DNA of 57,927 bases from Firm-13 sp964579245 (lineage in GTDB: Bacteria; Bacillota; Clostridia; Saccharofermentanales; Saccharofermentanaceae): positions 1 to 57,927 of the forward strand of contig CAZOFY010000008.1 in NCBI GenBank assembly GCA_964579245.1, written 5' to 3'. Below are positions 8,070 to 16,334 of this stretch, piece after piece; within the stretch, counting starts at the first letter, position 1; each line of letters begins with the position of its first letter. The notes under the pieces were generated by a model. The model did no database searches, was not told the DNA's origin, and worked only from the letters and a program-made list of their open reading frames with translations. The position numbers and the translations under genes were made by a program.

Positions 8070-8306
8070 CTACGACTCTGCAACACGATAAGGAGCTAAA
8101 GCCTTAACCAAATCATCACAATCATCGGAGTGAATCTCCAAGTTGATCGGACGCTGAAGCTCTAAGCTGAAGATACCCATGATCGACTTCGCGTCAACTA
8201 CGTATCGACCGGATGACAGATCAACATCATAAGGGAAGGAATTGACAGAATGAACAAAATCCTTAACATCAGTAATTGACTTGAACTGCACAGAGAAACG
8301 AACCAT
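8070..8306 (-). CDS. HPr-like small protein lacking the phosphorylatable His
   Basis: The 78-residue product resembles the PTS phosphocarrier HPr. It has a beta-strand start (MVRFSVQFKSITDV) and a segment LSSGRYVVDAKSIMGIFSLEL, which matches HPr's Ser46 helix region (AKSIMG). The HARPA-like loop with the active-site His is absent. ATG 8306 follows a strong GGGGAGG site and an upstream promoter, so longer readings of this frame are unlikely. It converges on rnr and diverges from mtaB. A regulatory role like Crh-type proteins is possible but not shown; the Ser in AKSIMG is a candidate phosphorylation site. Confidence 0.75.
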   Translation of the reverse strand: MVRFSVQFKSITDVKDFVHSVNSFPYDVDLSSGRYVVDAKSIMGIFSLELQRPINLEIHSDDCDDLVKALAPYRVAES

Positions 8307-8364
8307 ATATATACCTCCCCAAATCGGTTTGACTAGATGTGCCACCGTGACTTCACAATAATTA

Positions 8365-8392
8365 AGTTTATCACACGAACGGGTCCTGTCAA
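8365..8392 (-). promoter_or_regulatory. Promoter of the HPr-like gene
   Basis: On the reverse strand, TTGACA and TAAACT are 16 bp apart, with TGA directly before the -10 (extended -10). Confidence 0.65.
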
Positions 8393-8427
8393 TTCGAGAA
8401 CAATAAAATCCAAAGGAGAGCATTTCA

Positions 8428-9792
8428 TTGTCAGCGAGTACAATAACAGAAGGAAACAAGTGCGATTCAGAATCCATACAAGAAGTTGAAGGACGCTTCT
8501 CTGTAGCGTTCCAAACACTCGGCTGCAAGGTCAACCAATATGAGACGGACGCTTTGCGTGAAGCATTCTGCCGGGCCGGATATGCTGTTCGGGACGAGTC
8601 GGAGAAAACAGATGTTTTTGTTATCAATACTTGTACGGTAACGGCAGAGGCCGATCGAAAATCCAGGCAAATGATTCGGAGGGCTCGCGGCAGGAATCCC
8701 GGAACGCTCGTTGTCGCGATGGGTTGTCAGGTCGAAATGAGTGATACAGGATCACAGGCTGACCTCGCGGTTGGAACGAAGAACCGAAGCTCGATTGTGA
8801 AGCATGTCACTGATCTTCTGCTCGGCTCTGTCGCTCCGGAAACGATGGTACCAGCCGAAACGGATGGATTTGAGGAATTGGGGCCGGTAACGGCTCAGAC
8901 TGATACGAGAGCGCATATCAAGATCCAGGACGGTTGTGATTCGTTCTGCAGCTACTGCATCATCCCTTTTGCCAGAGGGCGGGTGACGAGCAGACAAAAA
9001 GACGATGTGATGGTGGAAGCGGCTGCACTTGCTTCCGCGGGTTTTCTTGAAATCGTGATAACAGGAATTCATGTTTGCTCATACGGTAAGGATCGGGGAG
9101 AAGGGCTATCGGAATTGTGCGACCTGATCGAACAGATCGCGGGCATCGACGGGATCAGGAGAATACGTCTGGGGTCTCTGGAACCGACGTCGCTGACGGA
9201 AGAATTTCTTCTTCGACTGAGAAAGATCCCGAAGCTTTGTCCTCATTTTCACGTATCCCTGCAGAGCGGCTCGGATTCTGTTCTCAAAAGGATGAACAGA
9301 CATTACGATACTGCCTTTTTTCGCAAAGCAGCTCAGACGCTGCGGGTCTATTATCCCAACGCTTCCCTGACGACGGATGTGATTGCCGGATTCCCCGGAG
9401 AAACAGATGAGGAACATCGTCAGAGCCTTCTTTTTTGCGAAGAAATGCAATTTTCCAAGATTCATGTTTTTCCTTTCTCAGAACGAAAGGGCACAAAAGC
9501 AGCTCAAATGAAGCCCAAGGTTCTGCCGGATGTGAAATCCGGTCGATGTTCGGACTATCTTAGGCTTTCTGATCAAATGTCGACTCGTTTCCACGAATCA
9601 TTTATTGGCACCAATTTAGATATCCTTGTCGAAAAGACTGACGGCGACGGGCGCGGGGAGGGCTACTCCAATCAATATGTACGGGTTCACGGTCAACAGC
9701 ATCCGGGCTGGAAGAAAAACTCCTTGCAGACTGTTAGAATTCTATCGGCATCGAAGGATGGAGTATATGGAGAATTCGTGACCGATACGTGA
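8428..9792 (+). CDS. mtaB: tRNA t6A37 methylthiotransferase MtaB
   Basis: MtaB is a radical-SAM enzyme that adds a methylthio group to t6A at position 37 of tRNAs reading ANN codons. The 454-residue protein has the N-terminal cluster-binding domain with Cys in TLGCKVNQ, NTCTVT and GCQVE. The radical-SAM motif C170-x3-C174-x2-C177 (CDSFCSYC) follows, with a C-terminal TRAM-like region. TLGCKVNQYE is typical of MtaB rather than MiaB. The start is TTG, placed by AAAGGAGAG seven bases upstream; a short non-conserved leader precedes the first domain. Confidence 0.9.
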   Translation: MSASTITEGNKCDSESIQEVEGRFSVAFQTLGCKVNQYETDALREAFCRAGYAVRDESEKTDVFVINTCTVTAEADRKSRQMIRRARGRNPGTLVVAMGCQVEMSDTGSQADLAVGTKNRSSIVKHVTDLLLGSVAPETMVPAETDGFEELGPVTAQTDTRAHIKIQDGCDSFCSYCIIPFARGRVTSRQKDDVMVEAAALASAGFLEIVITGIHVCSYGKDRGEGLSELCDLIEQIAGIDGIRRIRLGSLEPTSLTEEFLLRLRKIPKLCPHFHVSLQSGSDSVLKRMNRHYDTAFFRKAAQTLRVYYPNASLTTDVIAGFPGETDEEHRQSLLFCEEMQFSKIHVFPFSERKGTKAAQMKPKVLPDVKSGRCSDYLRLSDQMSTRFHESFIGTNLDILVEKTDGDGRGEGYSNQYVRVHGQQHPGWKKNSLQTVRILSASKDGVYGEFVTDT

Positions 9793-9820
9793 ATATGGTT
9801 TTTAATTTTTCGATAAAACA

Positions 9821-9829
9821 TGATACAAT
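9821..9829 (+). promoter_or_regulatory. Extended -10 promoter of ireB-ruvX
   Basis: TGATACAAT is an extended -10 (TGN-TACAAT) 45 bp upstream of the ireB start. The -35 zone (TTTAAT) is weak. Confidence 0.6.
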
Positions 9830-9830
9830 C

Positions 9831-9859
9831 AAATAGAACAGAATGTTCTGTTTCTATTT
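9831..9859 (+). promoter_or_regulatory. Inverted repeat at the ireB transcription start
   Basis: AAATAGAACAGAA and TTCTGTTTCTATTT form an almost perfect dyad around TG, containing the core AGAACA-GAA-TGTTCT. It begins just after the -10 box, so it could be an operator or a 5'-end stabilising hairpin of the mRNA. The spacing does not fit a standard LexA box. Confidence 0.6.
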
Positions 9860-9873
9860 CGGGAGGTGATTTT

Positions 9874-10128
9874 ATGGTTGACTCCGAGACCGCAAGATTT
9901 CAACTGAACATGGATCGTTCAGAGGATGTACGGGAGTTGATGTCTTTTGTACTAAGCGCGCTTCAGGAGAAGGGCTATAATCCGATAAACCAGCTGGTTG
10001 GATATTTTATATCAGGGGATCCGACATATATAACCAGCCATAGAGGGGCTCGCGGCATTATTGGAAGAATTGAACGGGATGAGCTTCTAGAGGTCATCAT
10101 TCGAGAATACTGTCAGAAGCTTCAGTAG
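9874..10128 (+). CDS. IreB-family regulatory phosphoprotein (DUF965, YrzL-like)
   Basis: This 84-residue protein matches the IreB/UPF0297 family. Conserved text includes NPINQLVGYFISGDPTYITSH near the centre (written here only in part: NQLVGYFISGDPTYITSH) and RDELLEVIIREY at the end. In Enterococcus, IreB is phosphorylated by the PASTA kinase IreK and affects cephalosporin resistance. ATG 9874 follows the perfect site GGGAGGTGAT; the longer upstream frame is not needed. It is nine bases from ruvX, and the ireB-ruvX-DUF1292 order is widely conserved in Bacillota. Confidence 0.9.
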   Translation: MVDSETARFQLNMDRSEDVRELMSFVLSALQEKGYNPINQLVGYFISGDPTYITSHRGARGIIGRIERDELLEVIIREYCQKLQ

Positions 10129-10137
10129 GCGCCGATC

Positions 10138-10566
10138 ATGGGAAGAGTGATGGCTATTGACTTCGGCACAAGACGAATCGGTATAGCGCTGAGTGATGTA
10201 CTAAGACTGACTGCTCATGGCTATGAGACGGTATCGTGGAACGGCGTCGATTCGAATTACGCCATTGACAGGATCGTGGAAATTATCCGTGACAAGGAAG
10301 TATCTGAAATCGTAATCGGCAAACCGAAGAGGACAGACCTTCAAGTCTCCGAATCTCAGCGTAAGGCAGAAGCATTCGGAGAACTGTTGTCTCAGGCGTC
10401 AGGAATCAATCCGGTTTATCTGGACGAGCGATACACGACCGTGATTGCCTCCCGGTATCTTCAAGACACGGGTGTATCCGGTAAGGACCGCAAGAAGGTG
10501 GTCGATCAGGTGGCAGCTGAGATAATTCTTCGTGAACATTTAGAAACACATCGCAGACAGAGTTGA
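10138..10566 (+). CDS. ruvX: Holliday-junction resolvase-like RuvX/YqgF
   Basis: The 142-residue RNase H-fold protein belongs to the YqgF family, which acts as a Holliday-junction resolvase homologue and in pre-16S rRNA 5'-end maturation. It starts RVMAIDFGTRRIGIALSD with the first catalytic Asp. IVIGKPKR follows in the middle, then LDERYTTVIA and a late DQVAAEIIL segment with the last Asp. Length is normal. It is translationally close to ireB and precedes the promoter of the DUF1292 pair. Confidence 0.92.
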   Translation: MGRVMAIDFGTRRIGIALSDVLRLTAHGYETVSWNGVDSNYAIDRIVEIIRDKEVSEIVIGKPKRTDLQVSESQRKAEAFGELLSQASGINPVYLDERYTTVIASRYLQDTGVSGKDRKKVVDQVAAEIILREHLETHRRQS

Positions 10567-10570
10567 ATCA

Positions 10571-10579
10571 TGGTATAAT
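10571..10579 (+). promoter_or_regulatory. Extended -10 promoter for the DUF1292 pair
   Basis: TGGTATAAT is a consensus extended -10, starting five bases after the ruvX stop. It can drive the DUF1292 genes separately from ireB-ruvX. Confidence 0.65.
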
Positions 10580-10636
10580 AGTTAGGATTAATTTTTTTCA
10601 CAGAATATCAACGCTGAGGCGTAATGGGAGGTCAAC

Positions 10637-10993
10637 ATGCTTTTTGAGGATTGCGGATGCGGTTGCACAGATAATGGATGCTCGGATGATTGCGGCGTCG
10701 ATGGACAGGAAGAACAGGCTATCATCACGATGGTAGATTCCGAGACAGGTGAGGAATATCAGTTTGCGGTTGTTGATGATTTTGAATTCAAGGGACAAAC
10801 ATTCTGCGTACTTGTTACCGTGGATGAAGAAGAACCTGAATTGGTCATTACCAAGGTCGTCCAGCTTGAGGGCGAGGGTGAGGGTCTGATGAGCTTGGAA
10901 GAGGACGAGGCGGACGAGGTATATGCCGAGTATGACCGTCTTTGCGAAGAAGCTGAAATAGAAGATGAAGACGACACAGACGAAGAAGAGTAA
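10637..10993 (+). CDS. DUF1292 family protein, acidic (YrzB-like)
   Basis: The 118-residue product has a Cys-rich start (CGCGCTDNGCSDDCG) that could bind metal. A DUF1292 core follows (IITMVDSETGEEYQFAVVDDFEF, here quoted as MVDSETGEEYQFAVVD), then ELVITKV and a very acidic tail ending in DEDDTDEEE. GGGAGG precedes the ATG. The family is common in Bacillota next to ruvX, and its function is unknown. The Cys cluster is not a standard family element and may be lineage-specific. Confidence 0.82.
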   Translation: MLFEDCGCGCTDNGCSDDCGVDGQEEQAIITMVDSETGEEYQFAVVDDFEFKGQTFCVLVTVDEEEPELVITKVVQLEGEGEGLMSLEEDEADEVYAEYDRLCEEAEIEDEDDTDEEE

Positions 10994-11312
10994 GCCGAAG
11001 ACTTCTGCGACGGCACATAGTAACACCGAAGATGTCCTTGCCGTTTTGCGCGATGCGTCGAACGGCAAGGAATATTATCTTTCTATCATCGATTCCTTTC
11101 CGATATCCGGCCGCGAGTATGTTGTGATGTATAATTATGAGCCGGATGACGGAAATCATGCGGATCCGGAGTTGGTCATCATGCGTACGGATTTTGCTCG
11201 ATCCGGGGATCAATATTTCTACTCCATCAAGGATAAGAAGGAATTGAATCGGGCATTTCACCATTTTATGGTGCGATTCTCTTCATCTCCGGGTACTTTG
11301 TCAGAAAAATAG
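10965..11312 (+). CDS. Second DUF1292 family protein
   Basis: The 115-residue product carries the same DUF1292 pattern: VLAVLRDASNGKEYYLSIID, then REYVVMYNY and ELVIMRTDF. Here it follows a basic, Lys/Thr-rich N-terminus (MKTTQTKKSKPKTS). It overlaps the acidic tail codons of the first DUF1292 gene by 29 bp in another frame, so the two are probably translationally coupled. The opposite charges of the two proteins suggest they could interact (inference). A hairpin terminator follows. Confidence 0.8.
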   Translation: MKTTQTKKSKPKTSATAHSNTEDVLAVLRDASNGKEYYLSIIDSFPISGREYVVMYNYEPDDGNHADPELVIMRTDFARSGDQYFYSIKDKKELNRAFHHFMVRFSSSPGTLSEK

Positions 11313-11321
11313 CGAGTAATT

Positions 11322-11357
11322 ATAATGCCGCTTCGTAGGAGTGGCATTATCTTTTCC
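11322..11357 (+). terminator. Terminator after the DUF1292 pair
   Basis: ATAATGCC(GCT)/(AG)TGGCATTAT forms a stem of about ten pairs, followed by CTTTTCC. Confidence 0.7.
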
Positions 11358-11393
11358 TAAGGAAAAGCAGGCCTTTTTGTGAGGAGACACGTC

Positions 11394-14300
11394 ATGCTTC
11401 GTTTTCCGGATCGAATTCACAAACGTCCTTTTATCGTGGGTATGCTTGTGCTTGCCTTTATTCTGGTTGCTTCCGGTGCATTGAGCCTGGTTCTTCGAAT
11501 GTTCGGCACTTCCAACGATTTCCCTATAGTGACGCTGTCAGACACACAATCGGATATTCTTGTTCGTGATGTCGGAATCAATCTGGATCATTTACCGGCT
11601 TCTAATTTGCTTGGCAATCCTTCTTTTGAAGCAACACAGCACGATGCAATTTTTACGATTGCCGACAGTGAAGACAATTCGATTTTTGTGTCTCCCGACG
11701 AATCGACAGGGACTTTACTCGATAACGGTTTTTTTGCCGGCGGGACGATACGCGTTCTATCCGTTGATGAGTCCGGTAAGCTAACGACAAAACTACAGAC
11801 AACGATATCAGATTATTCGATGAACCAGTTGGGAATGTGGTCTGAGTTAGTAAAGCCGGCGGATATCTCTGAAGATATCCGGATCCTCTCCTGTGCGGCA
11901 TCCTCTGTGATGACGGTTGGAGCCGGGACTCAAGGCACTATATTGTCAGATATGACGTCGGCAGAGCCGCGTCTTATCGACACGGGTATTCAGGAAGACT
12001 ATGTAGCTATGTTCGCTTCGTCGAGCCGCTATTGCGCCGTGTCCCGAACAGGGGACTTCTCATACTCATCGGACGGAATCAGCTGGACGACCGTATCACC
12101 GCAGTTCAGTGTTTACGGATCCATCCACGCAGGTACATCTTTTGGGAAAACTTTTATTGCTGCAGGAGACTACGGCAAGATCATGATCTGTCTGGATAAC
12201 GAGATACGCAAGGTCGTTTCGGGAACACGGGAGAGCTTTAGAGCTGCGACGGGTGACGGGAGTGTCATTTTGCTTGCAGGGGATAATGGCGTTATTCGAA
12301 CATCAGCTAATGGCCTTTTATTCCGCGAACTTTCAGCCTCAGAATTCGCTTCTGCCTCAAATTCCACGAACTGGACCGCAGCCGACACGCTCGATGGCCG
12401 CTTCCTTTTAGCCGGATACGATGGAGCTATAGCCGTAGGGACATACGACAACAGACTAGGAACCTTTTCTTTTGTAGCATATTCTGCAAAAGACGACACG
12501 GGGAGAGCAATTCAATCTGATAAGGCAGTATTTCTGCCATCAGGCGAGATCCTGCTACTTGACACGGAAGGCGAACTCTACTGTTCAGACCTGACATTTT
12601 CCAAATGGAAAAAATTGAACACAGAAATGACATCTATGATCGATAGCGTCACTGTTTTACCGTCAGGAAGAATTCTCTTGACGCAAGCGGAAATCGCTAA
12701 GCTGACTCAGCTTTACACCGAGATATCAATTGAGAGTCCACAAAGTGAGATCGATTTGCGATCTGGAGACACCTGTCTGCTCTCCGTTGAAAAGCCCTCC
12801 GTTTTTCAGGATGAAAAGGATCGAACATGGCAGTTGGGCGGTGACAATTCGCTTATGTCTGTACAAGAGGCTGCGCCTGTGAATGGAGGCAGATATTCTC
12901 TGAGACTTGCCGGTGATAACAGTTCCTCTTCCGTAAACGCACATTTTGTCTCACAGAAGATCGCGCAGACGAATGAACTTATATCTAACGAGGGTTCGAT
13001 TTACGAGATAAAGGTTTGGCTCAAACAGGAGCAAATCGCAAACAGCCAGGTAATGGCATGGGTATCCGGAACAGCCAAGCCTCTGGGTACGACTTTTTCC
13101 GATGTTGGTATTGGCTGGCGCCAGTACACCTACTCTTTTGTTCTTCCCAAGAACATTAGAGATGCTAGCGAGATTCGTTTGAACATCGGCTTTGTCGGCC
13201 AAGGATCCTTGTATATCGATAAGGCTTATTTCGGATTGGCGGAAAGCTCAGAATCCTTCGTGAATGGGGATATTCTTACTTCGATATGCAATGCGAAACC
13301 GGGAATGATCAGACTAGCTAATGTATCTTTGGGGAAAATGAATGTAGCATCCGAAGCATGGCTTCAAAGCGCGGGTAATGATATCGAGGTGATGTCTACG
13401 AAAGGATCCTCATGGGGAGTTACGTCTCTTGATGCCTCTCTGTCTTTGGTGAGGGATGCGAATGCAGACCCGTGGATCGTTATCCATTCAGCGGCGGATG
13501 AACAGGTCATTGAGCAGTTAATGGGTTATTTATGCGCCGGTCTCACTGATCCGAACGGAAAAATCAGGGCAGACAACGGAACGCCGGTTCCCTGGTCTAT
13601 GCAATTTGATCGATTTGTTTTCGAAATATCGGATACGGATCAGATATTTCGCTCAGACACGGAGAAGAGCTCATATGTTAATTATATCATCTCTCTGATA
13701 TCTTTATCTCCCTACTATCTTGATATTCAGGATAAGGTCGTCTTCCTTGATGGCATGGAGTATGCAAGCAAGAAAATGGTCTCCGTTGCAGACAGCCATA
13801 CCTGCGATATTTCCGTGACCAACTATGATCAGGAACAGGGGATGCTGCTTTCCTTTGACGCAGCTGTTGCATCCGCGTATTCCTTGTATTTTGATCAGAT
13901 GCCTCGAGTGCCGTTTTCGGAACAGCGTGTCGTTGTCGACGCGGCTGAATGGGCGCGATCTGCAAAACTCACCATGCTGTTTGACAGCTTGGCCGGTGAA
14001 AATCAGCCCTTTCTCCATCAATCCATTACCGCAGCAAATTATACGGCTGTCATTTTGTCGGATCTGGGCAAACATACATCAAGCCTCATGTTTGACCTTT
14101 CCAGCGAAGCCCCTGAGGTGGATTCGTTCTCCGGGAGTATTGTCAAATCATCGGAGCTTATTAACGGGTTTTCCGAATTAAACCGTAATCAGCAAACGTT
14201 ACTAAATGTCATTGCGTTTCTGGGGCCGGCATCGAAAGGATACCAAACCGATGTTTTCGTCAGTACGCCAACGATGTCGGAATCCTCAGTGGAAGGACTT

Positions 14301-14525
14301 TTGACATATGCGTTCTCGGAGGAAGAGACGACATTTTTTATTGCGGCAAACACATCAAGCCAACCTCTTACATTTCGCCTGGAGACTCCGTGGCCTATGG
14401 AGGGTGATGGATATAGGAAATATGGAGCAGATGGTGCACAAGCAGTATCGTCAAAGCTTGCCCTGCGCAACAATCAGGTTACACTGTTGCCCGGCGAGGT
14501 TTTTGTCGCTGAAATTTCGCATTGA
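11394..14525 (+). CDS. Large membrane-anchored exported protein, propeller-like, unknown function
   Basis: The 1043-residue product starts with basic residues and one hydrophobic segment (~13-36) without an obvious cleavage site, so it is probably a signal anchor. Residues ~90-430 contain repeats such as FIAAGDYGKIMIC, ILLAGDNGVIRTS, FLLAGYDGAIAVG. These resemble YCF48/photosystem-assembly or BNR-type beta-propeller blades. Residues ~470-630 (GGRYSLRLAGDNS, YEIKVWLKQE, LYIDKAYFG) look like a carbohydrate-binding jelly-roll module (CBM_4_9 type). The remaining ~400 residues are unrecognised and end in a beta-rich segment (FRLETPWPMEGDGYRKYG). ATG 11394 has GAGGAG seven bases upstream; a GTG at 11379 overlaps that site. 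A cell-surface or polysaccharide role is inferred. Confidence 0.7.
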   Translation: MLRFPDRIHKRPFIVGMLVLAFILVASGALSLVLRMFGTSNDFPIVTLSDTQSDILVRDVGINLDHLPASNLLGNPSFEATQHDAIFTIADSEDNSIFVSPDESTGTLLDNGFFAGGTIRVLSVDESGKLTTKLQTTISDYSMNQLGMWSELVKPADISEDIRILSCAASSVMTVGAGTQGTILSDMTSAEPRLIDTGIQEDYVAMFASSSRYCAVSRTGDFSYSSDGISWTTVSPQFSVYGSIHAGTSFGKTFIAAGDYGKIMICLDNEIRKVVSGTRESFRAATGDGSVILLAGDNGVIRTSANGLLFRELSASEFASASNSTNWTAADTLDGRFLLAGYDGAIAVGTYDNRLGTFSFVAYSAKDDTGRAIQSDKAVFLPSGEILLLDTEGELYCSDLTFSKWKKLNTEMTSMIDSVTVLPSGRILLTQAEIAKLTQLYTEISIESPQSEIDLRSGDTCLLSVEKPSVFQDEKDRTWQLGGDNSLMSVQEAAPVNGGRYSLRLAGDNSSSSVNAHFVSQKIAQTNELISNEGSIYEIKVWLKQEQIANSQVMAWVSGTAKPLGTTFSDVGIGWRQYTYSFVLPKNIRDASEIRLNIGFVGQGSLYIDKAYFGLAESSESFVNGDILTSICNAKPGMIRLANVSLGKMNVASEAWLQSAGNDIEVMSTKGSSWGVTSLDASLSLVRDANADPWIVIHSAADEQVIEQLMGYLCAGLTDPNGKIRADNGTPVPWSMQFDRFVFEISDTDQIFRSDTEKSSYVNYIISLISLSPYYLDIQDKVVFLDGMEYASKKMVSVADSHTCDISVTNYDQEQGMLLSFDAAVASAYSLYFDQMPRVPFSEQRVVVDAAEWARSAKLTMLFDSLAGENQPFLHQSITAANYTAVILSDLGKHTSSLMFDLSSEAPEVDSFSGSIVKSSELINGFSELNRNQQTLLNVIAFLGPASKGYQTDVFVSTPTMSESSVEGLLTYAFSEEETTFFIAANTSSQPLTFRLETPWPMEGDGYRKYGADGAQAVSSKLALRNNQVTLLPGEVFVAEISH

Positions 14526-14596
14526 TCGTTGAATTTATACTGGAAGTGATTGCTGTCTTGGATTTCATATCACCATCCCGGCTGGCAAAAAAACTA

Positions 14597-14625
14597 TGGA
14601 CAAGACTGGTGTCATCCGTTATAAT
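14597..14625 (+). promoter_or_regulatory. Promoter of tRNA-Val
   Basis: TGGACA and TATAAT are 17 bp apart, placing transcription start close to the tRNA 5' end. Confidence 0.75.
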
Positions 14626-14637
14626 AACAAAGCGTTT

Positions 14638-14714
14638 GGGTGGTTAGCTCAGCTGGTTAGAGTACTTGCTTGACATGCAAGGGGTCGATGGTTCGAGTCC
14701 ATTACTACCCACCA
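14638..14714 (+). tRNA. tRNA-Val (GAC)
   Basis: Acceptor strands GGGTGGT and ACTACCC pair with one G-T. The anticodon stem CTTGC/GCAAG encloses TTGACAT with anticodon GAC; the T loop is TTCGAGT; and CCA is encoded. It is a single-gene transcript with its own promoter and terminator. Confidence 0.96.
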
Positions 14715-14720
14715 GATAAA

Positions 14721-14755
14721 GATCCCCGGAGTTCATTCTCCGGGGATTTTTAGTT
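14721..14755 (+). terminator. Terminator of tRNA-Val
   Basis: ATCCCCGGAG pairs perfectly with CTCCGGGGAT around TTCATT, followed by T residues. Confidence 0.9.
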
Positions 14756-14827
14756 TTGCTATTTTCAATCAGGACCAAATCCTTTATTCTGCTAGCATAT
14801 GTGATGGGTCTTTCTTTGGAGGGCGAC

Positions 14828-15364
14828 ATGATACTACTTATAGTCGATACACAAAATGAGATTGTCTGTGATAAGCTCTATCAATTTGAGATCTTTAAGA
14901 AGGATCTGATAAAGCTGATTTCTCTTGCCCGCGAACATTCGACGGAAGTGGTCTTCATTCGCCATGATGACCGCGATGATCGGACGACTTTCGATCCCGG
15001 ACTTGAAATCTACGCCGGCTTCGCCCCAACGCCAAATGAGAGAATATTTGAAAAGAGCATTAACAGCCCCTTTCGCGATTCAGGATTATTGGAGTATCTG
15101 ATTGAAAAGAACGAGAGAAAAATAATGGTTGCCGGATTGATGACTGAGTATTGCATCGACGCAACAATCAAGTGCGGGTTTGAACATGGGCTTGAGATAT
15201 TTGTCCCGGCTTCCTGTAATTCTACCTTTGATAATTCCTATATGAGTGCTGAACAGACGCATTCTTACTATAACAACTTTATCTGGAATAACCGCTATGC
15301 GAAGACAATCAGCATCGAGGAGGCGACAGATCTTCTTGTTCTTGCTGCGCGAAAAACCTCTTAA
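14828..15364 (+). CDS. Isochorismatase-like cysteine hydrolase
   Basis: The 178-residue protein belongs to the isochorismatase/nicotinamidase superfamily, which hydrolyses amides or esters of small molecules. Expected catalytic residues are present: Asp in MILLIVDTQNEIV (~D8), Lys in FEKSINSPF, and the nucleophile Cys in GLMTEYCIDATIKCG. ATG 14828 is chosen for the TGGAGGG site just upstream; the open frame extends further 5' through the tRNA-Val terminator and should not be used. The substrate is unknown. It is monocistronic or paired only with the zinc-ribbon gene. Confidence 0.82.
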   Translation: MILLIVDTQNEIVCDKLYQFEIFKKDLIKLISLAREHSTEVVFIRHDDRDDRTTFDPGLEIYAGFAPTPNERIFEKSINSPFRDSGLLEYLIEKNERKIMVAGLMTEYCIDATIKCGFEHGLEIFVPASCNSTFDNSYMSAEQTHSYYNNFIWNNRYAKTISIEEATDLLVLAARKTS

Positions 15365-15469
15365 TTCAGAGACGGGAGGACGTCGATCATGCATAACGGG
15401 AAAAGGATTGACGCCTGACATATAATAAGTGTAGAGGATTTTCTTTGTGTTTATAGGAGGAGGGATAAC

Positions 15470-16297
15470 GTGATTTGTCCGAAGTGTACCTATGAGATAG
15501 TCGACGGTCTCCTTTTCTGCCCGCAATGCGGTCAATCCTTATCTGAATCAGAGGATAAGCCAAACAACGGCGCCGCGGATGATATTCTGTCGGATACTCC
15601 GTTTGTTAACGCTTTGTCCGAAGGCCAGGTATTGAGCCAGGATACAGGGTCGGTTGTATCGACAGATCCTGCAGAACCTTTACCCGGGGATTCTTCCCCG
15701 GCCAATGCCGCTCCTGTGCCTGAAGTTTTACAGGAGGCACCGCTCGAATCGGTGATCGTGCCGCATAGACCCGGTTCTGTTGGCAAGTCGTCTGCAGATC
15801 TACAAACCGCAGAAGCTGACAGCAAAGCCGCAGTAGCTGTACCGGCTGCCGTAGTGTTCTCCGATAAGAAATCAGAAGTTGTCGGATCAAACGTTGTCCC
15901 TGCTGCGAAGATGATGGCAAATACAACAGTGGCTCAGTCTGCTCCGGGCATAACGGCATTGAAAACAAGTACTGATGAGACAAGCGTTGAAGAGCCTCCG
16001 ATACCGAAACCGTTGAAGCCACTTACGACTGCCGGAGTCTTCTGGTTCTTCTTCTTAAGCTCGATACCTTGTGTTGGATTCATTGTTCTGGTTATTTTGG
16101 CTGCCGCGAGCAAGAATAAGAGCAGAAGAAGTATATCCCGGGCTATCCTGTTATGGCGACTTGTTTTTCTCTTAGCTGCGTGTCTGCTATTTACCTTGGT
16201 GTTTTTCCTGAACCGCGAGTTCCTGGTGGAGATATTTGATTCGGGTAACTGGTACTCGACGTCGGAATTTCTTGCTAAGACCTTTCTAAATTACTGA
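15470..16297 (+). CDS. Zinc-ribbon membrane protein, unknown function
   Basis: The 275-residue product starts with a zinc ribbon (C3-x2-C6, C17-x2-C20: MICPKCTYEI, FCPQCG). A long linker of about 150 residues rich in Ala, Ser, Pro and Val follows. Two hydrophobic segments lie near the C-terminus (FWFFFLSSIPCVGFIVLVIL and the segment ending LLFTLVFFL). The start is GTG with AGGAGGAGGG five bases upstream; TATAAT at 15421 is a plausible -10. Similar ribbon-linker-membrane proteins are common in Clostridia and have no assigned role. Confidence 0.7.
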   Translation: MICPKCTYEIVDGLLFCPQCGQSLSESEDKPNNGAADDILSDTPFVNALSEGQVLSQDTGSVVSTDPAEPLPGDSSPANAAPVPEVLQEAPLESVIVPHRPGSVGKSSADLQTAEADSKAAVAVPAAVVFSDKKSEVVGSNVVPAAKMMANTTVAQSAPGITALKTSTDETSVEEPPIPKPLKPLTTAGVFWFFFLSSIPCVGFIVLVILAAASKNKSRRSISRAILLWRLVFLLAACLLFTLVFFLNREFLVEIFDSGNWYSTSEFLAKTFLNY

Positions 16298-16334
16298 TTT
16301 GACCCGAACAGGCAAGCAACTTGCCATACATGCG

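Noticed and set aside
8070..8627. 185-codon reading of the reverse-strand HPr-like frame
   Set aside because: A strong RBS and promoter mark the start at 8306; the extra N-terminal part overlaps mtaB antisense and has no homology.
9836..9850. LexA (SOS) box upstream of ireB
   Set aside because: The GAAC to GTTC spacing does not match the CGAACNNNNGTTCG pattern, so an SOS role is not supported.
15408..15426. TTGACG/TATAAT promoter for the zinc-ribbon gene
   Set aside because: The two boxes are only seven bases apart, too close to act as -35 and -10; only the -10 may be real.
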